Made by a program: the position numbers and the translations under genes
The notes under the pieces: generated by a model
Told to the model about the DNA's origin: nothing
The model's input: the letters and a program-made list of their open reading frames with translations, nothing else
Database searches by the model: none
In this document: piece by piece, positions 32,694-42,004 of the stretch
Layout of the letters: every line of letters starts with the position of its first letter
How positions within the stretch are numbered: position 1 is the first letter of the stretch
Origin: Corallococcus sp. NCRR
Lineage (GTDB): Bacteria; Myxococcota; Myxococcia; Myxococcales; Myxococcaceae
Direction: 5' to 3'
NCBI RefSeq assembly: GCF_026965535.1
Contig: NZ_CP114039.1
Location: 1,302,001 to 1,366,000, forward strand
DNA length: 64,000 nucleotides

Positions 32694-35630
32694 TCAGGGG
32701 CTGGCCGGCAGCGGCATCAGGACGAGCTCCTTGGGGTATTTCTTCGGGTCCTCGGGCTTGCCCCAGGGGATCCGCACATAGGACAGCCAGCGGCCATCGG
32801 GCGACACCAGCGGGGCGCGCACGCCGTAGTCGTCGGACTCCACGGGCAGCTTCCAGCACATCCACGGGCGCACCGCCGTGCACAGCCACGGCGAACGTTC
32901 GTCCTTCGGGGTGTGCAGCAGGAACCCGCCGTTCCCCAGGGACGCGGAGCCTCCGCCGTTGCGCGCCGCGAGCGCCAGCTCCTCCACGGTGGGTGCTCGC
33001 GTGCGAGCGGGGCCCGCGTCCTCGGGGGCTTCGATGACCTGGAACTCCGGGGCCAGCTCGCCGCGCGAGGTGTCCGCGAACAGCGAGGCCCGCGACGACA
33101 GCGGCAGGGCATCCCGCAGCGCCTCCGAATTGGGGACGGAGGGGCCGCCCGGCGGGTCGCACGAGCCCGGGGGAGATCGCGACTTCATGAGCAGGTCCTC
33201 TCGCGGGAACGGGCGGTCCTGCCTGGCGGCCACGGGCCCCCACTCGCGCGCCGCCGGGTCGTAGCAGCGCACCCGTGCGCCATCCGGCTGGACCAAGCAC
33301 AGGGTGCCCTCCCGCCAGTACAGCTGGGGCTGACGCTCCGGGGGGATGCTGGGGGCGAACGGAACCTGGCCGATGACCTCCGCCTTGCCCTTCACCGCCT
33401 CGACGCTCAGTGGGAGCGGACGCGTGGCGGCCTGGAGCCGCTGCTGGAGGGCGTGCATGCCGTAGCGTCTGGCGCAGGCGCCTTCGGTCTTCAGCGAGAC
33501 ATGCAGCTCCGGGTGGACCCCTTCCGCGAGCGCCCGCCGGGCGGCGATGGCCTCCAGCGCCGTGGAGAGACAGCCCATGCGGGAGATGCGCACCGCTTCC
33601 TTCTTCTCCCCGAACGAGGCGTCGCGCGCGTCGTCATTCAGCTTCACCAGCCGCGCGAAGGCGGCCAGGGATTCGCGGGCGGGGGCGTCGTCGCGGGCGA
33701 GCAGCGCCTGGAGGCGGGCTTCGGTCTCCGGCGCCAGGTCCCAGCGCACCGCGCCGAACGCGCCCATGTTGGAGGCCAGCGTCAGTGCCGGGAAGCCCGG
33801 CACGCCCTCCATCCACAACGACAGACGTCCGGGCTCGCAGCGCATCTTCATGTCGCCTTCCGATGACCGGCTGTCCCCGGTGACGACGGAGGCATGGCGA
33901 ACGAACCGCAAGCCTCCGGGCGCGGTCCATTCCTGGCGCAGCTTCACCCAACCGCCGTGGCAGCTGTCCGCGGAGCCGAGGGGGTTGTACGGCGAGACAG
34001 TGCGCTTCGTCTCCAGCTCCAAGGGGATGCGTGGATCCTGGCCCAGGTCGCAGGAGATCCGCGCGCGGGTGAGGCGTTCATCGTCGTTCCACGTCAGCGC
34101 GGGCCCGTCCCAGGCCGGCTTCCGCATCACCACGTCCGTCCGCACGAGAGGCGCTTCCGTCGAAGCGAGCACACGGGGCGCGACGTACGGCCCCAGCTCC
34201 AGGGAACGCACGACCAGCGCCCGCGTCCGTTCCTCCGGGCCCACCTTGCTGGGAGGAGGACCGCGAAGGTAGGCGACCCACCGGCCGTCCGGGGACACCC
34301 GAGCCTTGGACAATGGGTTGCCGCCCTCATCCTCGGGCCCACGGTTCCATTGCAGGGACCAGCACCCCAGGGGCCTGCGCGCGGAGCAGAACTGCTTGCG
34401 GTCCTCGTCCAGGATGAACCGGCCCTCGGCGAGGAGCCGGGAGCCGGTGGACGCGAGCATCGCCGTCTTCAGCTCCTCCGCTTCCGGCGCGCGCAGGCGC
34501 GGTGGGCCGTCCCCTTCGGGAACCTCCATGACGTGCGCCTCGTGGGCCCGGATGTTCCAGAGCAGGACGGCCCGGGGAGACAGGCGCAGGACGGGCTCGA
34601 GCTCCGAGGGAGGACGGACGTTCCGGGTCCCCAGGGGAATGCCGCAGCGGCCCACGCGAGGGCTCCAGGCGGACTGTTCACCCCGGTTCACGGCGACGGC
34701 CTTGCCCCAGCGCCGCGCCACGGGGTCGTAGCAGCGCATCCGTTTACCGGAGTCCTGCCGCACCACGCACAACCGTCCCTGGCGCCAGAACAGGTCCGAG
34801 TCCGCTGCCGAGCCCGGCGCGGGCGGCTGGAGCTCGCCGATGGTTTCGGGAACGCCCGTCTTCAACGGCGGGCGGTCTCCCTCCAGGTCCGGCGCCAGGA
34901 CGTCGCGAGGGGCGTACTGCTCCAGGTCCTCACCCGCGGCCAGGGCGGCGCGACTCCGGGCGCGCTCGAGCGCGGCGGCCAGCCCCGCGACGCTGTCCGC
35001 CTCCGGCAGGTTCGCGTCTCGAACGTACATGCGGGAGGGGACGCCATGGGCGGCCAGGAAGTCCCATGCCTCCAGCGCCCGGCGGGCCCCGGCGTCGTCC
35101 CGGGCCAGCAGGGGCAGGAAGCGGGCCTCGCTGTCCCGGGACACCCGGAACTTCACCGAGCCGGAGGTGGCGCCGATACCGATGGGCTCCAGCGTCAACG
35201 CGGGGGATTCGGGCACGCCCTCCACGGACAGCTCCAGCCGCTTCGCCTCGCAGCGGACGCGGAAGCCTGGGCGCGGGGAAGGCGGGGGCAGCTGGGTGCC
35301 AGGAGCGTCATCCACGATGCGGAAGTCGCGCTCGACGTGTGAGCCATCAGGCAGGGACAGCCTCTGGGTGATGACCGCCTCGGCGGGCCGGCAGAAGTCC
35401 GGAAGGGCCTGCGTCACCTCCACGGTCTGGGAGACGGTGATGTCGGGCGTCTTGCCCAGCCCCAGGTCGCAGGCAGCGGACTCCGTGAATTGGGGAGGAA
35501 GCGCCTTCGCCTCCGCGAAGGTCCGCGGCTCGGCGGCGAGGACCACGCCCTGAGACGGTGGTTCGGCAGCGGACGCGGACAGGGTCAGCAGGAGCCCGAG
35601 GCACCACCCACGAACGATACGAAAGTGCAT
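32694..35630 (-). CDS. Large secreted protein made of two tandem homologous halves
   Basis: Protein of 978 residues with a signal peptide (cleavage near SASA-AEPP, residue 21). It consists of two copies of a module of roughly 450 residues. Shared landmarks, in the same order: SACDLGLGK / ISCDLGQDP, RVRCEAKRLELSVEGVP / KMRCEPGRLSLWMEGVP, FLPLLARDDAGARRAL / LQALLARDDAPARESL, FWRQGRLCVVRQDSGKRMRCYDP / YWREGTLCLVQPDGARVRCYDP, and VSPDGRWVAYLR / VSPDGRWLSYVR. The last element resembles a WD40/TolB-like blade. Conserved Cys suggest disulfides. Function unknown; likely periplasmic or surface. Confidence 0.82.
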   Translation of the reverse strand: MHFRIVRGWCLGLLLTLSASAAEPPSQGVVLAAEPRTFAEAKALPPQFTESAACDLGLGKTPDITVSQTVEVTQALPDFCRPAEAVITQRLSLPDGSHVERDFRIVDDAPGTQLPPPSPRPGFRVRCEAKRLELSVEGVPESPALTLEPIGIGATSGSVKFRVSRDSEARFLPLLARDDAGARRALEAWDFLAAHGVPSRMYVRDANLPEADSVAGLAAALERARSRAALAAGEDLEQYAPRDVLAPDLEGDRPPLKTGVPETIGELQPPAPGSAADSDLFWRQGRLCVVRQDSGKRMRCYDPVARRWGKAVAVNRGEQSAWSPRVGRCGIPLGTRNVRPPSELEPVLRLSPRAVLLWNIRAHEAHVMEVPEGDGPPRLRAPEAEELKTAMLASTGSRLLAEGRFILDEDRKQFCSARRPLGCWSLQWNRGPEDEGGNPLSKARVSPDGRWVAYLRGPPPSKVGPEERTRALVVRSLELGPYVAPRVLASTEAPLVRTDVVMRKPAWDGPALTWNDDERLTRARISCDLGQDPRIPLELETKRTVSPYNPLGSADSCHGGWVKLRQEWTAPGGLRFVRHASVVTGDSRSSEGDMKMRCEPGRLSLWMEGVPGFPALTLASNMGAFGAVRWDLAPETEARLQALLARDDAPARESLAAFARLVKLNDDARDASFGEKKEAVRISRMGCLSTALEAIAARRALAEGVHPELHVSLKTEGACARRYGMHALQQRLQAATRPLPLSVEAVKGKAEVIGQVPFAPSIPPERQPQLYWREGTLCLVQPDGARVRCYDPAAREWGPVAARQDRPFPREDLLMKSRSPPGSCDPPGGPSVPNSEALRDALPLSSRASLFADTSRGELAPEFQVIEAPEDAGPARTRAPTVEELALAARNGGGSASLGNGGFLLHTPKDERSPWLCTAVRPWMCWKLPVESDDYGVRAPLVSPDGRWLSYVRIPWGKPEDPKKYPKELVLMPLPASP

Positions 35631-35679
35631 GTGTCACGGACCGTAGCAGCAGGCCATCCCCCACCGTCCAGGGAGGGGA

Positions 35680-37461
35680 ATGCACGCTGGCGCACCGTCA
35701 CCGCACATCCCGGTAGCCAGCACGCGCGCGCCACGCCACGCTGACCCTTCCGTGGACGACACCCGCCTCCCCGACCCCGAAGCCCTCCGCCCGCTGCTCA
35801 CCGACGCGCTGACGCTGCCCGCGCTGAAGCCCCATGGCCCGCGCCTGGAGCGCCTGCTGGAGGACTACGCGCGGGGCATGGCCCGGAAGGACGCACCGCT
35901 CGTCGTCGCGCTCGTGGGCGCCACCGGCGCGGGCAAGTCCACCCTGCTCAACGCCCTCTCCGGCCAGAACCTCTCCCGTGAAGGCGTGGACCGCCCCACC
36001 AGCACCGTCTCCACCCTCTTCGCGCCGGAGGGCACCGCCACGGACGAGCTGGCCCGCACCGGCGCGCGCGTCGTGCGCTACACGCCCGGCCCCCAGGGCC
36101 TGTGGAGCGGCCAGGTCTTCATCGACACGCCGGACCTGAACAGCGTGGCCACGGCGCACCGGGATGTCGCGCGCGCCACGCTGGACAAGGCGGACGTGGC
36201 GCTGGTGGTCATGCACCGGGGCAGCGTCGCGGAGGCCACCCAGGTGGAGTTCCTCGGCGAGTTCGCCCGGCGCCGCGCGCTCGTCTTCATCCTCAACTTC
36301 GCGGACGAGCTGTCCGCCGAATCCCGCGACGCGCTGAAATCCCAGGTCCGCCGCGTGGCCACCCAGCACTACGGCCTGGCCGCGGAGGACGTGCCCGTCT
36401 TCGCCATCAGCGCGAGGTCCGCGAAGGACGGCCAGGACGTCTCCGGCGAGTTCGGCCCGCTCCTCTTCCACCTCCGGGGCCTGGCGACCCAGGCCGTCGC
36501 CGCGCGCGTGCGCCACACCAACGCCCTGGGCGCGCTGGAGGAACTGGCCAACACCGTGCGGACGGCGCTCGACGACACGGACGCGCTGCTCGCGAAGACG
36601 CGCACCGCGCTGGACGCGGGGCTCGCGCGCGCGGCGGAGTCGCTCCAGGCGGACTTCGACGCGCGGCTGTCCCTGGCCCACGGGCACCTGGCATCGGAGG
36701 TCCGCCGTCAGGCCGCGGGCCGCTTCTGGGGCCCCGCCGCGTGGGGCTTGAGGCTGTCGTTGTGGGGCGCGTCCGGCATGGGCGTGGGGGCGCTCGTCGC
36801 GCGCCGCAGCCTGCCCGCGGGGCTCGCGGTGGCGGCGGCCTCCACGGTGGTGGACGCGGTGAGGGACCGCACCCGCGCCCGCGCCGCGGAGGTGGCCGTG
36901 GTGGAGCCCTTCGAGGACGACTTCCTCGCGGAGTCCGCCGCGCGCACCGCCCTGGCGGAGGCGCGCAGCGTGGCGCGCACGCAGGGCCTGGAGGCGGAAG
37001 TGCTGGGCGTGCCGGACGTGGAGGTGATGCTGTCGGAGCTGCGCGTGGCCCGCGCGGGGGCCTGGCGCTACACGGCCTCCACCGCCGTCGCGGAGGCCGT
37101 GGCCCGCTGGTGGCGCACGGCCCGGTGGCTGGTGTTGCCGCTCATCAACCTGCCCCTGCTCGCGCTGCTGGGGCACGTGGGGTACCGCGTGGTGCGCGGC
37201 TACGTCGAAGGCCCCCTGTTGCCGTTGGAGTACTTCCTCAACGCGGGGGCCTTCTTCGGGCTGCTCGCGGGCGCCGGAGCGCTGCTCGCGTCAGCGAGTC
37301 TCGTTGGAGCCGCTCGCCATGCGGGGAGCGCGGGCCGGAGCCGGTTTGTCGAGGCCCTCGCCGCCCTGGGCAGGAGGCTGGGAGAGGCCGTCGATGATGG
37401 CCTTGGCACCGGGCGGCAGGCCGCGAGACGCATCCTGGAGCGGATTCGCGCTGTCGGGTGA
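35680..37461 (+). CDS. Dynamin-like/Era-type GTPase with hydrophobic C-terminal region
   Basis: GTPase of 593 residues. P-loop GATGAGKST (near residue 84), switch I candidates in RPTSTVST, switch II IDTPDLNS (near 148). The NKxD motif is missing, LNFADEL stands there. Hydrophobic stretches near residues 360-390 and 480-540 suggest membrane attachment. I start at the ATG that follows GGAGGGGA; a GTG at 35752 would remove 24 weakly conserved-looking residues. Its last 171 nt overlap, antisense, the M23 peptidase gene. Paralogous in design to the GTPase at 6.6 kb. Confidence 0.8.
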   Translation: MHAGAPSPHIPVASTRAPRHADPSVDDTRLPDPEALRPLLTDALTLPALKPHGPRLERLLEDYARGMARKDAPLVVALVGATGAGKSTLLNALSGQNLSREGVDRPTSTVSTLFAPEGTATDELARTGARVVRYTPGPQGLWSGQVFIDTPDLNSVATAHRDVARATLDKADVALVVMHRGSVAEATQVEFLGEFARRRALVFILNFADELSAESRDALKSQVRRVATQHYGLAAEDVPVFAISARSAKDGQDVSGEFGPLLFHLRGLATQAVAARVRHTNALGALEELANTVRTALDDTDALLAKTRTALDAGLARAAESLQADFDARLSLAHGHLASEVRRQAAGRFWGPAAWGLRLSLWGASGMGVGALVARRSLPAGLAVAAASTVVDAVRDRTRARAAEVAVVEPFEDDFLAESAARTALAEARSVARTQGLEAEVLGVPDVEVMLSELRVARAGAWRYTASTAVAEAVARWWRTARWLVLPLINLPLLALLGHVGYRVVRGYVEGPLLPLEYFLNAGAFFGLLAGAGALLASASLVGAARHAGSAGRSRFVEALAALGRRLGEAVDDGLGTGRQAARRILERIRAVG

Positions 37462-38088
37462 CATGGACATCACGGCCTGGCCCGGCAGGTGGACGCCGCC
37501 GTTGGAGGCCATCATCGGCTGCGCGGAGTCCTTGCATAGCGGCGCCGACACCAGCGTGTCACGCACCGGATCGCCATAGCCCACGATGCGCGCGGGCACG
37601 GACGGGTTGTTCCACCCGGCGCCCTGCTCCTTGGCGACCTTGAAGTGCAGGTGCGCGCCGCACGCCCAGCCCGTCGCGCCGGAGAAGCCGATGAGCTGGC
37701 CCTCCTTCACCTTCTCACCGGCCTTCACCACCACGGCGCTGAAGTGCAGGTACTGCGTCTCCAGCCCGTCGCCGTGGGAGATGACGACGTAGTTGGCCAG
37801 CGGCGCGAACTGCTCGCCGCACCCGCCCTGCCGGCTGTCGCCACGCGCCATGCGCACGACGCCGTCATGCGCCGCCACGATGGGAGTGCCTTCCGGCATC
37901 CGGAAGTCCCACGCGAACGTGTCGTTGTGCTGGTGGCTGCCAGTCTCATGGCCCTGGCTCACCGTATAGATGCGGCCACACGCGAAGGGCACGCCGACCT
38001 CAGGCATGTTCGCGACCGCGTTGGCGGAGGGAGGGAGGACAGGAGCCGAAGCGAGGAGGGAGCCGACGAAAAGAGCGGAGATGTTCAT
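37291..38088 (-). CDS. M23 family metallopeptidase (LytM/peptidoglycan endopeptidase type)
   Basis: Exported protein of 265 residues; signal peptide ends near SANA (residue 23). Peptidase domain about 45-165 with the zinc motifs: His/Asp in HQHNDTFAWD and HLHF near residue 150. The region before has GTPIVAAHDGVVRMARG, typical of LytM domains. Family members cut peptide crosslinks in peptidoglycan or act as activators. The last 55 residues are Pro/Ala-rich and lie within the antisense overlap with the GTPase. Start is the ATG of MNISALF. Confidence 0.87.
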   Translation of the reverse strand: MNISALFVGSLLASAPVLPPSANAVANMPEVGVPFACGRIYTVSQGHETGSHQHNDTFAWDFRMPEGTPIVAAHDGVVRMARGDSRQGGCGEQFAPLANYVVISHGDGLETQYLHFSAVVVKAGEKVKEGQLIGFSGATGWACGAHLHFKVAKEQGAGWNNPSVPARIVGYGDPVRDTLVSAPLCKDSAQPMMASNGGVHLPGQAVMSMSPDSANPLQDASRGLPPGAKAIIDGLSQPPAQGGEGLDKPAPARAPRMASGSNETR

Positions 38089-38457
38089 ATCGGGGCGGGC
38101 GGACAACCGGCGCAAGGGCTTGCGCTATTTCCCTGTGATTTTCGCTCAGTCCCGAACGGATCACTAGCAGCCGAGCCGCGCCCTGCTCCGTCTCAAGGGG
38201 GCGACCCTTGACCACACTCCAGAGGGAGAACGCTCCGAAAGCACAAGAGCGCCTGTCTCCCTGCCTGCCCGGTTGGCGGGCTTCATCCCTCTCAACCCAT
38301 GCCGCTCCAATCCCTGTCATCTGACCAGAGCTAAAGACAGACGCCCGCCTGCTCGAAAGCCCCACGGGCAGGCCCAGGGGTCGGCGATCAGACACCCTGA
38401 AGGCGTCCCTTCAGAAAGTGACTGGTCACTTTTTAAGTAGGCGGTTATCGTTCCGGC
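38089..38457. promoter_or_regulatory. Divergent region between the M23 peptidase and the TetR regulator
   Basis: About 370 nt with no gene I can support. The right end contains two adjacent inverted repeats (listed below). A/T-richer patches near 38125-38155 and 38425-38450 mark likely promoters for the two divergent genes. Confidence 0.5.
38397..38432 (+). promoter_or_regulatory. TetR operator AAAGTGAC-TG-GTCACTTT preceded by a hairpin
   Basis: 38415-38432 is an 18-nt palindrome with perfect 8-bp arms, AAAGTGAC and GTCACTTT, followed by an A/T-rich TTTAAGTAG, 25 nt before the TetR gene. It is typical of a TetR-family autoregulatory site overlapping the promoter. Directly upstream, 38397-38414, is CTGAAGG-CGTC-CCTTCAG, a perfect 7-bp hairpin that abuts the operator. 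Confidence 0.75.
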
Positions 38458-39096
38458 ATGCCCCCGAAGTCCGCCGCCAGGAAGGCCGAGGCTCCCGTGC
38501 GCCGCACGCAGGCGGAGCGCCGCGAGTCGACGCGCCGCAAGCTGCTGGACGCCACCATCGAGACGCTGGTGGAGCAGGGCTACGCGCGGCTGACGACGGT
38601 GGAGGTGGCGAAGCGGGCGGGGGTGTCGCAGGGGGCGCTCTTCACGCACTTCGAAACGAAGGAGGAGCTGCTCGCGGTGGCGGTGGAGCACCTCTTCCCC
38701 CGCCTCATCCAGGACTTCCTCGCGGGCGTGGGCGCGCGTCCGTCCGGGAAGGACCGGGTGGGGGCGGCGGTGGACATGCTGTGGGCCGCCTATCAGCGGC
38801 CGGAGCTCCAGGCCGCCATCGAGCTGTACGTCGCGGCGCGCACCAGCCCGGAGCTGCAGAGGGCGCTGGCGGTGGTGGACGGGCCGCACCGCCAGAACAT
38901 GCACCGCGTGGCGCGCGAGCTGTTCCCGGACGTGGCCGCCACGCACCCGGACTTCGACGACGTGGTGGAGCTGGCGCTGGACGCGGTGCAGGGCGCGGCG
39001 GTGGGTGGGGCCGCCCGTCCTTCGGATCCAGCGCACCGCCGCATGCTGGACACGCTGGCGCGCTTCATGCGCGTCGCGTTCGCCCCCAAGGATTGA
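38458..39096 (+). CDS. TetR family transcriptional regulator
   Basis: Repressor-type regulator of 212 residues. The HTH spans about 20-65: RKLLDATIETLVEQGYARLT, then VEVAKRAGVSQGALFTHFETKEEL. The C-terminal two thirds are a helical ligand-binding domain. It begins 25 nt after the palindrome and ends 20 nt before the hydroxylase gene, so it probably represses itself and the hydroxylase, released by a hydrophobic ligand; that is inference from context. Confidence 0.9.
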   Translation: MPPKSAARKAEAPVRRTQAERRESTRRKLLDATIETLVEQGYARLTTVEVAKRAGVSQGALFTHFETKEELLAVAVEHLFPRLIQDFLAGVGARPSGKDRVGAAVDMLWAAYQRPELQAAIELYVAARTSPELQRALAVVDGPHRQNMHRVARELFPDVAATHPDFDDVVELALDAVQGAAVGGAARPSDPAHRRMLDTLARFMRVAFAPKD

Positions 39097-39116
39097 TTCG
39101 CAGGAGGTCAGCAGCC

Positions 39117-40016
39117 ATGGACATGTCGCACATCCCCGACCTCATCACCCCGGCCATCCCGGTGTTCGTCATCACCGTCATCGCCGAGGCCTTGTGGGTG
39201 CGCAAGCTGCGGCAGGAGCGCGGCGAGAGCATCAAGGGGCACACGTGGAAGGACACGCTGGCCAGCCTCTCCATGGGCCTGGGCAACGTGGCGGTGAGCG
39301 TGTTCTGGAAGGGCGTGGCGTTCGCGGGCTACGCGGCGCTCTACCACCTGACGCCCCTGCGCCTGGGCCACGGGCTCCTGGCGTGGGTGCTGCTCTTCTT
39401 CCTGGAAGACCTCTGCTACTACGCCTTCCACCGCGTCCATCATGAGAGCCGCTTCTTCTGGGCGTCGCACGTGGTGCACCACTCCAGCCAGCACTACAAC
39501 CTGTCCACGGCGCTGAGGCAGACGTGGACGCCGATGACGGGCTGGGTGTTCTGGGCGCCGCTGGCGCTGCTGGGCTTCTCCCCGGAGATGATCGTCACGC
39601 AGCAGGCCATCAGCCTGCTGTACCAGTACTGGATCCACACGGAGGCCATCGACAGGCTGCCTCGGCCCGTGGAGTGGCTGTTCAACACGCCGTCGCACCA
39701 CCGCGCGCACCACGCGTCCAACGCGGCCTACATCGACGTGAACTACGCGGGCATCCTCATCATCTGGGACCGGCTCTTCGGCACGTTCGTCCCGGAGACC
39801 GAGCGCCCCATCTACGGGCTGACGAAGAACCTCACCACGCACAACCCGGTGCGCATCGCGTTCCACGAGTTCGCCGCCATCGCCCGGGACGCGGCCCGCC
39901 CGGGGCCGCTGAGCCAGCGGCTGGGCTACATCTTCCGCAACCCGGCGTGGAAGCCCAAGGGGGCGCTGCCGGCGTCGGAGCCCGCGCCCGTGGAGGCCGC
40001 GCCCTCCGCACCGTAG
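39117..40016 (+). CDS. Sterol desaturase/fatty acid hydroxylase family membrane protein
   Basis: Di-iron membrane hydroxylase of 299 residues. The eight-His signature is complete: HRVHH near residue 108, HVVHHSSQHYN near 122, and HHRAHH near 196. Three to four hydrophobic segments precede and separate them. Members hydroxylate or desaturate lipids at the membrane. A strong AGGAGGT lies 8 nt before the ATG. Cotranscribed with the TetR gene. Confidence 0.9.
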   Translation: MDMSHIPDLITPAIPVFVITVIAEALWVRKLRQERGESIKGHTWKDTLASLSMGLGNVAVSVFWKGVAFAGYAALYHLTPLRLGHGLLAWVLLFFLEDLCYYAFHRVHHESRFFWASHVVHHSSQHYNLSTALRQTWTPMTGWVFWAPLALLGFSPEMIVTQQAISLLYQYWIHTEAIDRLPRPVEWLFNTPSHHRAHHASNAAYIDVNYAGILIIWDRLFGTFVPETERPIYGLTKNLTTHNPVRIAFHEFAAIARDAARPGPLSQRLGYIFRNPAWKPKGALPASEPAPVEAAPSAP

Positions 40017-40046
40017 GGGCGGCGACCTTCCGGGTGGAGGACAGAA

Positions 40047-40068
40047 GCGACGTCCAGGCGACGTCCAG
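40047..40068 (+). repeat. Two tandem copies of GCGACGTCCAG
   Basis: Perfect head-to-tail 11-nt direct repeat, in the 169-nt spacer before the isomerase gene. It may be a regulator site; helical phasing of 11 nt fits binding on one face of DNA. No partner protein is known. Confidence 0.45.
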
Positions 40069-40185
40069 ACAACGCGGACCGCGACATCGTTGCGTCCGCG
40101 CCGTGCGGGCCTTGCTACGGTGCGCCGCGACGGTTCTGGCGGGCGCCGCGCATGAGGTCGGCGCCCCTTGCAAGGGAGTCGGGTC

Positions 40186-41775
40186 ATGACGGAGCGCGAG
40201 TTGTGGGAGCGGTACCAGCGGCACCTGTGCGTCGTCCCTTCCGTGGGGCTCACGCTGGACATCTCCCGCATGAACTTCGGCGCGGACTTCCTGGACGGGA
40301 TGCGCCCGCGCATGGACGCGGCGTTCCAGGCCATGGACGCGCTGGAGAAGGGCGCCATCGCCAATCCGGATGAGAAGCGCCGCGTGGGCCACTACTGGCT
40401 GCGCGCCCCGGAGCTGGCGCCGGACGCGGAGCTGAAGACGGCCATCACGGACATGCAGGCCCAGGTGGCCGCGTTCGCGAAGGACGTGCACGCGGGCAAG
40501 GTGAAGCCCGCGAAGGCGGCGAAGTTCACGCAGGTGCTCATCGTCGGCATCGGCGGCTCCGCGCTGGGCCCGCAGTTGGTGGCGGACGCGCTGGGCAGCG
40601 GCCGGGACGCCATGCAGGTGCACTTCCTGGACAACACGGACCCGGATGGAATGGACCGGGTGCTCAACGGCCTGGGCGAGCGGCTGGCGGAGACGCTCGC
40701 CGTGGTCATCAGCAAGTCCGGCGGCACCAAGGAGACGCGCAACGGCATGCTGGAGGCGGAGGCCGCCTACACGCAGCGCGGCCTGGACTTCGGCGCGCAC
40801 GCGGTGGCCGTCACGGGCGACGGCAGCGAATTGGACAACTACGCCAAGGGCCACAAGTGGCTGCGCACCTTCCCCATGTGGGACTGGGTTGGCGGGCGCA
40901 CGTCGGTGATGTCGGCGGTGGGGCTGTTGCCGGCCTGGTTGCAGGGGCTGGACGTGGACGGCTTCCTCGCGGGCGCGAAGGACATGGACGCGGCGACGCG
41001 CGGGCATGACGTGGCGGCGAACCCGGCGGCGCTGCTCGCGCTGATGTGGTTCCACGCGGGCGGCGGCAAGGGCCAGAAGGACATGGTCATCCTGCCGTAC
41101 AAGGACCGGTTGATGCTGATGTCCAAGTACCTCCAGCAGTTGGTGATGGAGTCGCTGGGCAAGGAGCTGTCGCTGGACGGCCAGGTGGTGAACCAGGGCA
41201 TCGCCGTCTACGGCAACAAGGGCTCCACGGACCAGCACGCCTACGTGCAGCAACTGCGCGAGGGCGTGAACAACTTCTTCGTCACCTTCGTGGAGGTGCT
41301 GAAGGACCGGGACGGCAAGTCGTTGGCGGTGGAGGGGGAGAACACCAGCGGTGACTACCTGCTGGGGTTCCTCCTGGGCACGCGCCGGGCGCTGTTCGAG
41401 AAGGGCCGCGAGTCGATGACGCTCACCGTGCCGGACGTGAGCGCGCGCACCGTGGGGGCGCTGATCGCGTTGTACGAGCGCGCGGTGGGCCTCTACGCGA
41501 GCCTGGTGAACATCAATGCCTATCACCAGCCGGGCGTGGAGGCGGGCAAGAAGGCCGCGGGGCGCGTGCTGGAGCTCCAGGGCAAGCTGCTCTCCAAGCT
41601 GAAGGCGGCGAAGGCGGAGGCGCGGTCCGCGGATCAACTGGCGCAGGACATTGGCGCGGCGGATGAGGTGGAGACGGTGTTCAAGCTGCTGGAGCACCTG
41701 TCCGTGAACGGCGACCACGGCGTGAAGCGCTCGGGTGGGGCGCGTCCGGCGGAGGCCCGCTTCCAGTCCGTGTGA
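40186..41775 (+). CDS. pgi: Glucose-6-phosphate isomerase
   Basis: Cytosolic glycolytic enzyme of 529 residues that interconverts glucose 6-phosphate and fructose 6-phosphate. Typical motifs: [28 protein letters not shown] (phosphate-binding), [30 protein letters not shown] and the catalytic-Lys region [20 protein letters not shown] lies 8 nt before the ATG. Single-gene unit, ended by a hairpin. Confidence 0.95.
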   Translation: MTERELWERYQRHLCVVPSVGLTLDISRMNFGADFLDGMRPRMDAAFQAMDALEKGAIANPDEKRRVGHYWLRAPELAPDAELKTAITDMQAQVAAFAKDVHAGKVKPAKAAKFTQVLIVGIGGSALGPQLVADALGSGRDAMQVHFLDNTDPDGMDRVLNGLGERLAETLAVVISKSGGTKETRNGMLEAEAAYTQRGLDFGAHAVAVTGDGSELDNYAKGHKWLRTFPMWDWVGGRTSVMSAVGLLPAWLQGLDVDGFLAGAKDMDAATRGHDVAANPAALLALMWFHAGGGKGQKDMVILPYKDRLMLMSKYLQQLVMESLGKELSLDGQVVNQGIAVYGNKGSTDQHAYVQQLREGVNNFFVTFVEVLKDRDGKSLAVEGENTSGDYLLGFLLGTRRALFEKGRESMTLTVPDVSARTVGALIALYERAVGLYASLVNINAYHQPGVEAGKKAAGRVLELQGKLLSKLKAAKAEARSADQLAQDIGAADEVETVFKLLEHLSVNGDHGVKRSGGARPAEARFQSV

Positions 41776-41780
41776 CAAAT

Positions 41781-41830
41781 CATTGCCCGTAAGGGCAATG
41801 CCTGACGGCTCCAGGCCACGGCTAGCCTGG
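41781..41830 (+). terminator. Hairpins after pgi
   Basis: CATTGCCC-GTAA-GGGCAATG is a perfect 8-bp stem with a tetraloop, 5 nt after the pgi stop. A second, CCAGGC/GCCTGG, follows at 41811-41830. No T-run, but the position supports termination. Confidence 0.6.
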
Positions 41831-41836
41831 ACCGTC

Positions 41837-42004
41837 ATGGGCCGAGCACACGCGATGGGGCTGTGGCTGTGCGTCCTGGGCGGGCTGGCGGCATGCCCGG
41901 AGGTGCACCGCCCGGAAGGCTGTGACGCGCGCGACTACAGGCGCCTCTGTCCAGAGGACACCGAGCCGAGCAAAGAGTGCATCGAGCGGTGTGGTGGACC
42001 ATGA
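41837..42004 (+). CDS. Small Cys-rich lipoprotein
   Basis: Protein of 55 residues with a short signal peptide and lipobox LGGLAAC, leaving a mature peptide of about 35 residues with four more Cys (EGCDARDYRRLCPEDT, KECIERCGG). Its stop overlaps the start of the next Cys-rich gene by 4 nt (ATGA), so it is made with it. An ATG six codons later (MGLWLC) may be the true start. Function unknown. Confidence 0.65.
   Translation: MGRAHAMGLWLCVLGGLAACPEVHRPEGCDARDYRRLCPEDTEPSKECIERCGGP

Noticed and set aside
38200-38300. tRNA-like stretch in the spacer before the TetR gene
   Set aside because: No acceptor stem or T-loop consensus can be formed.
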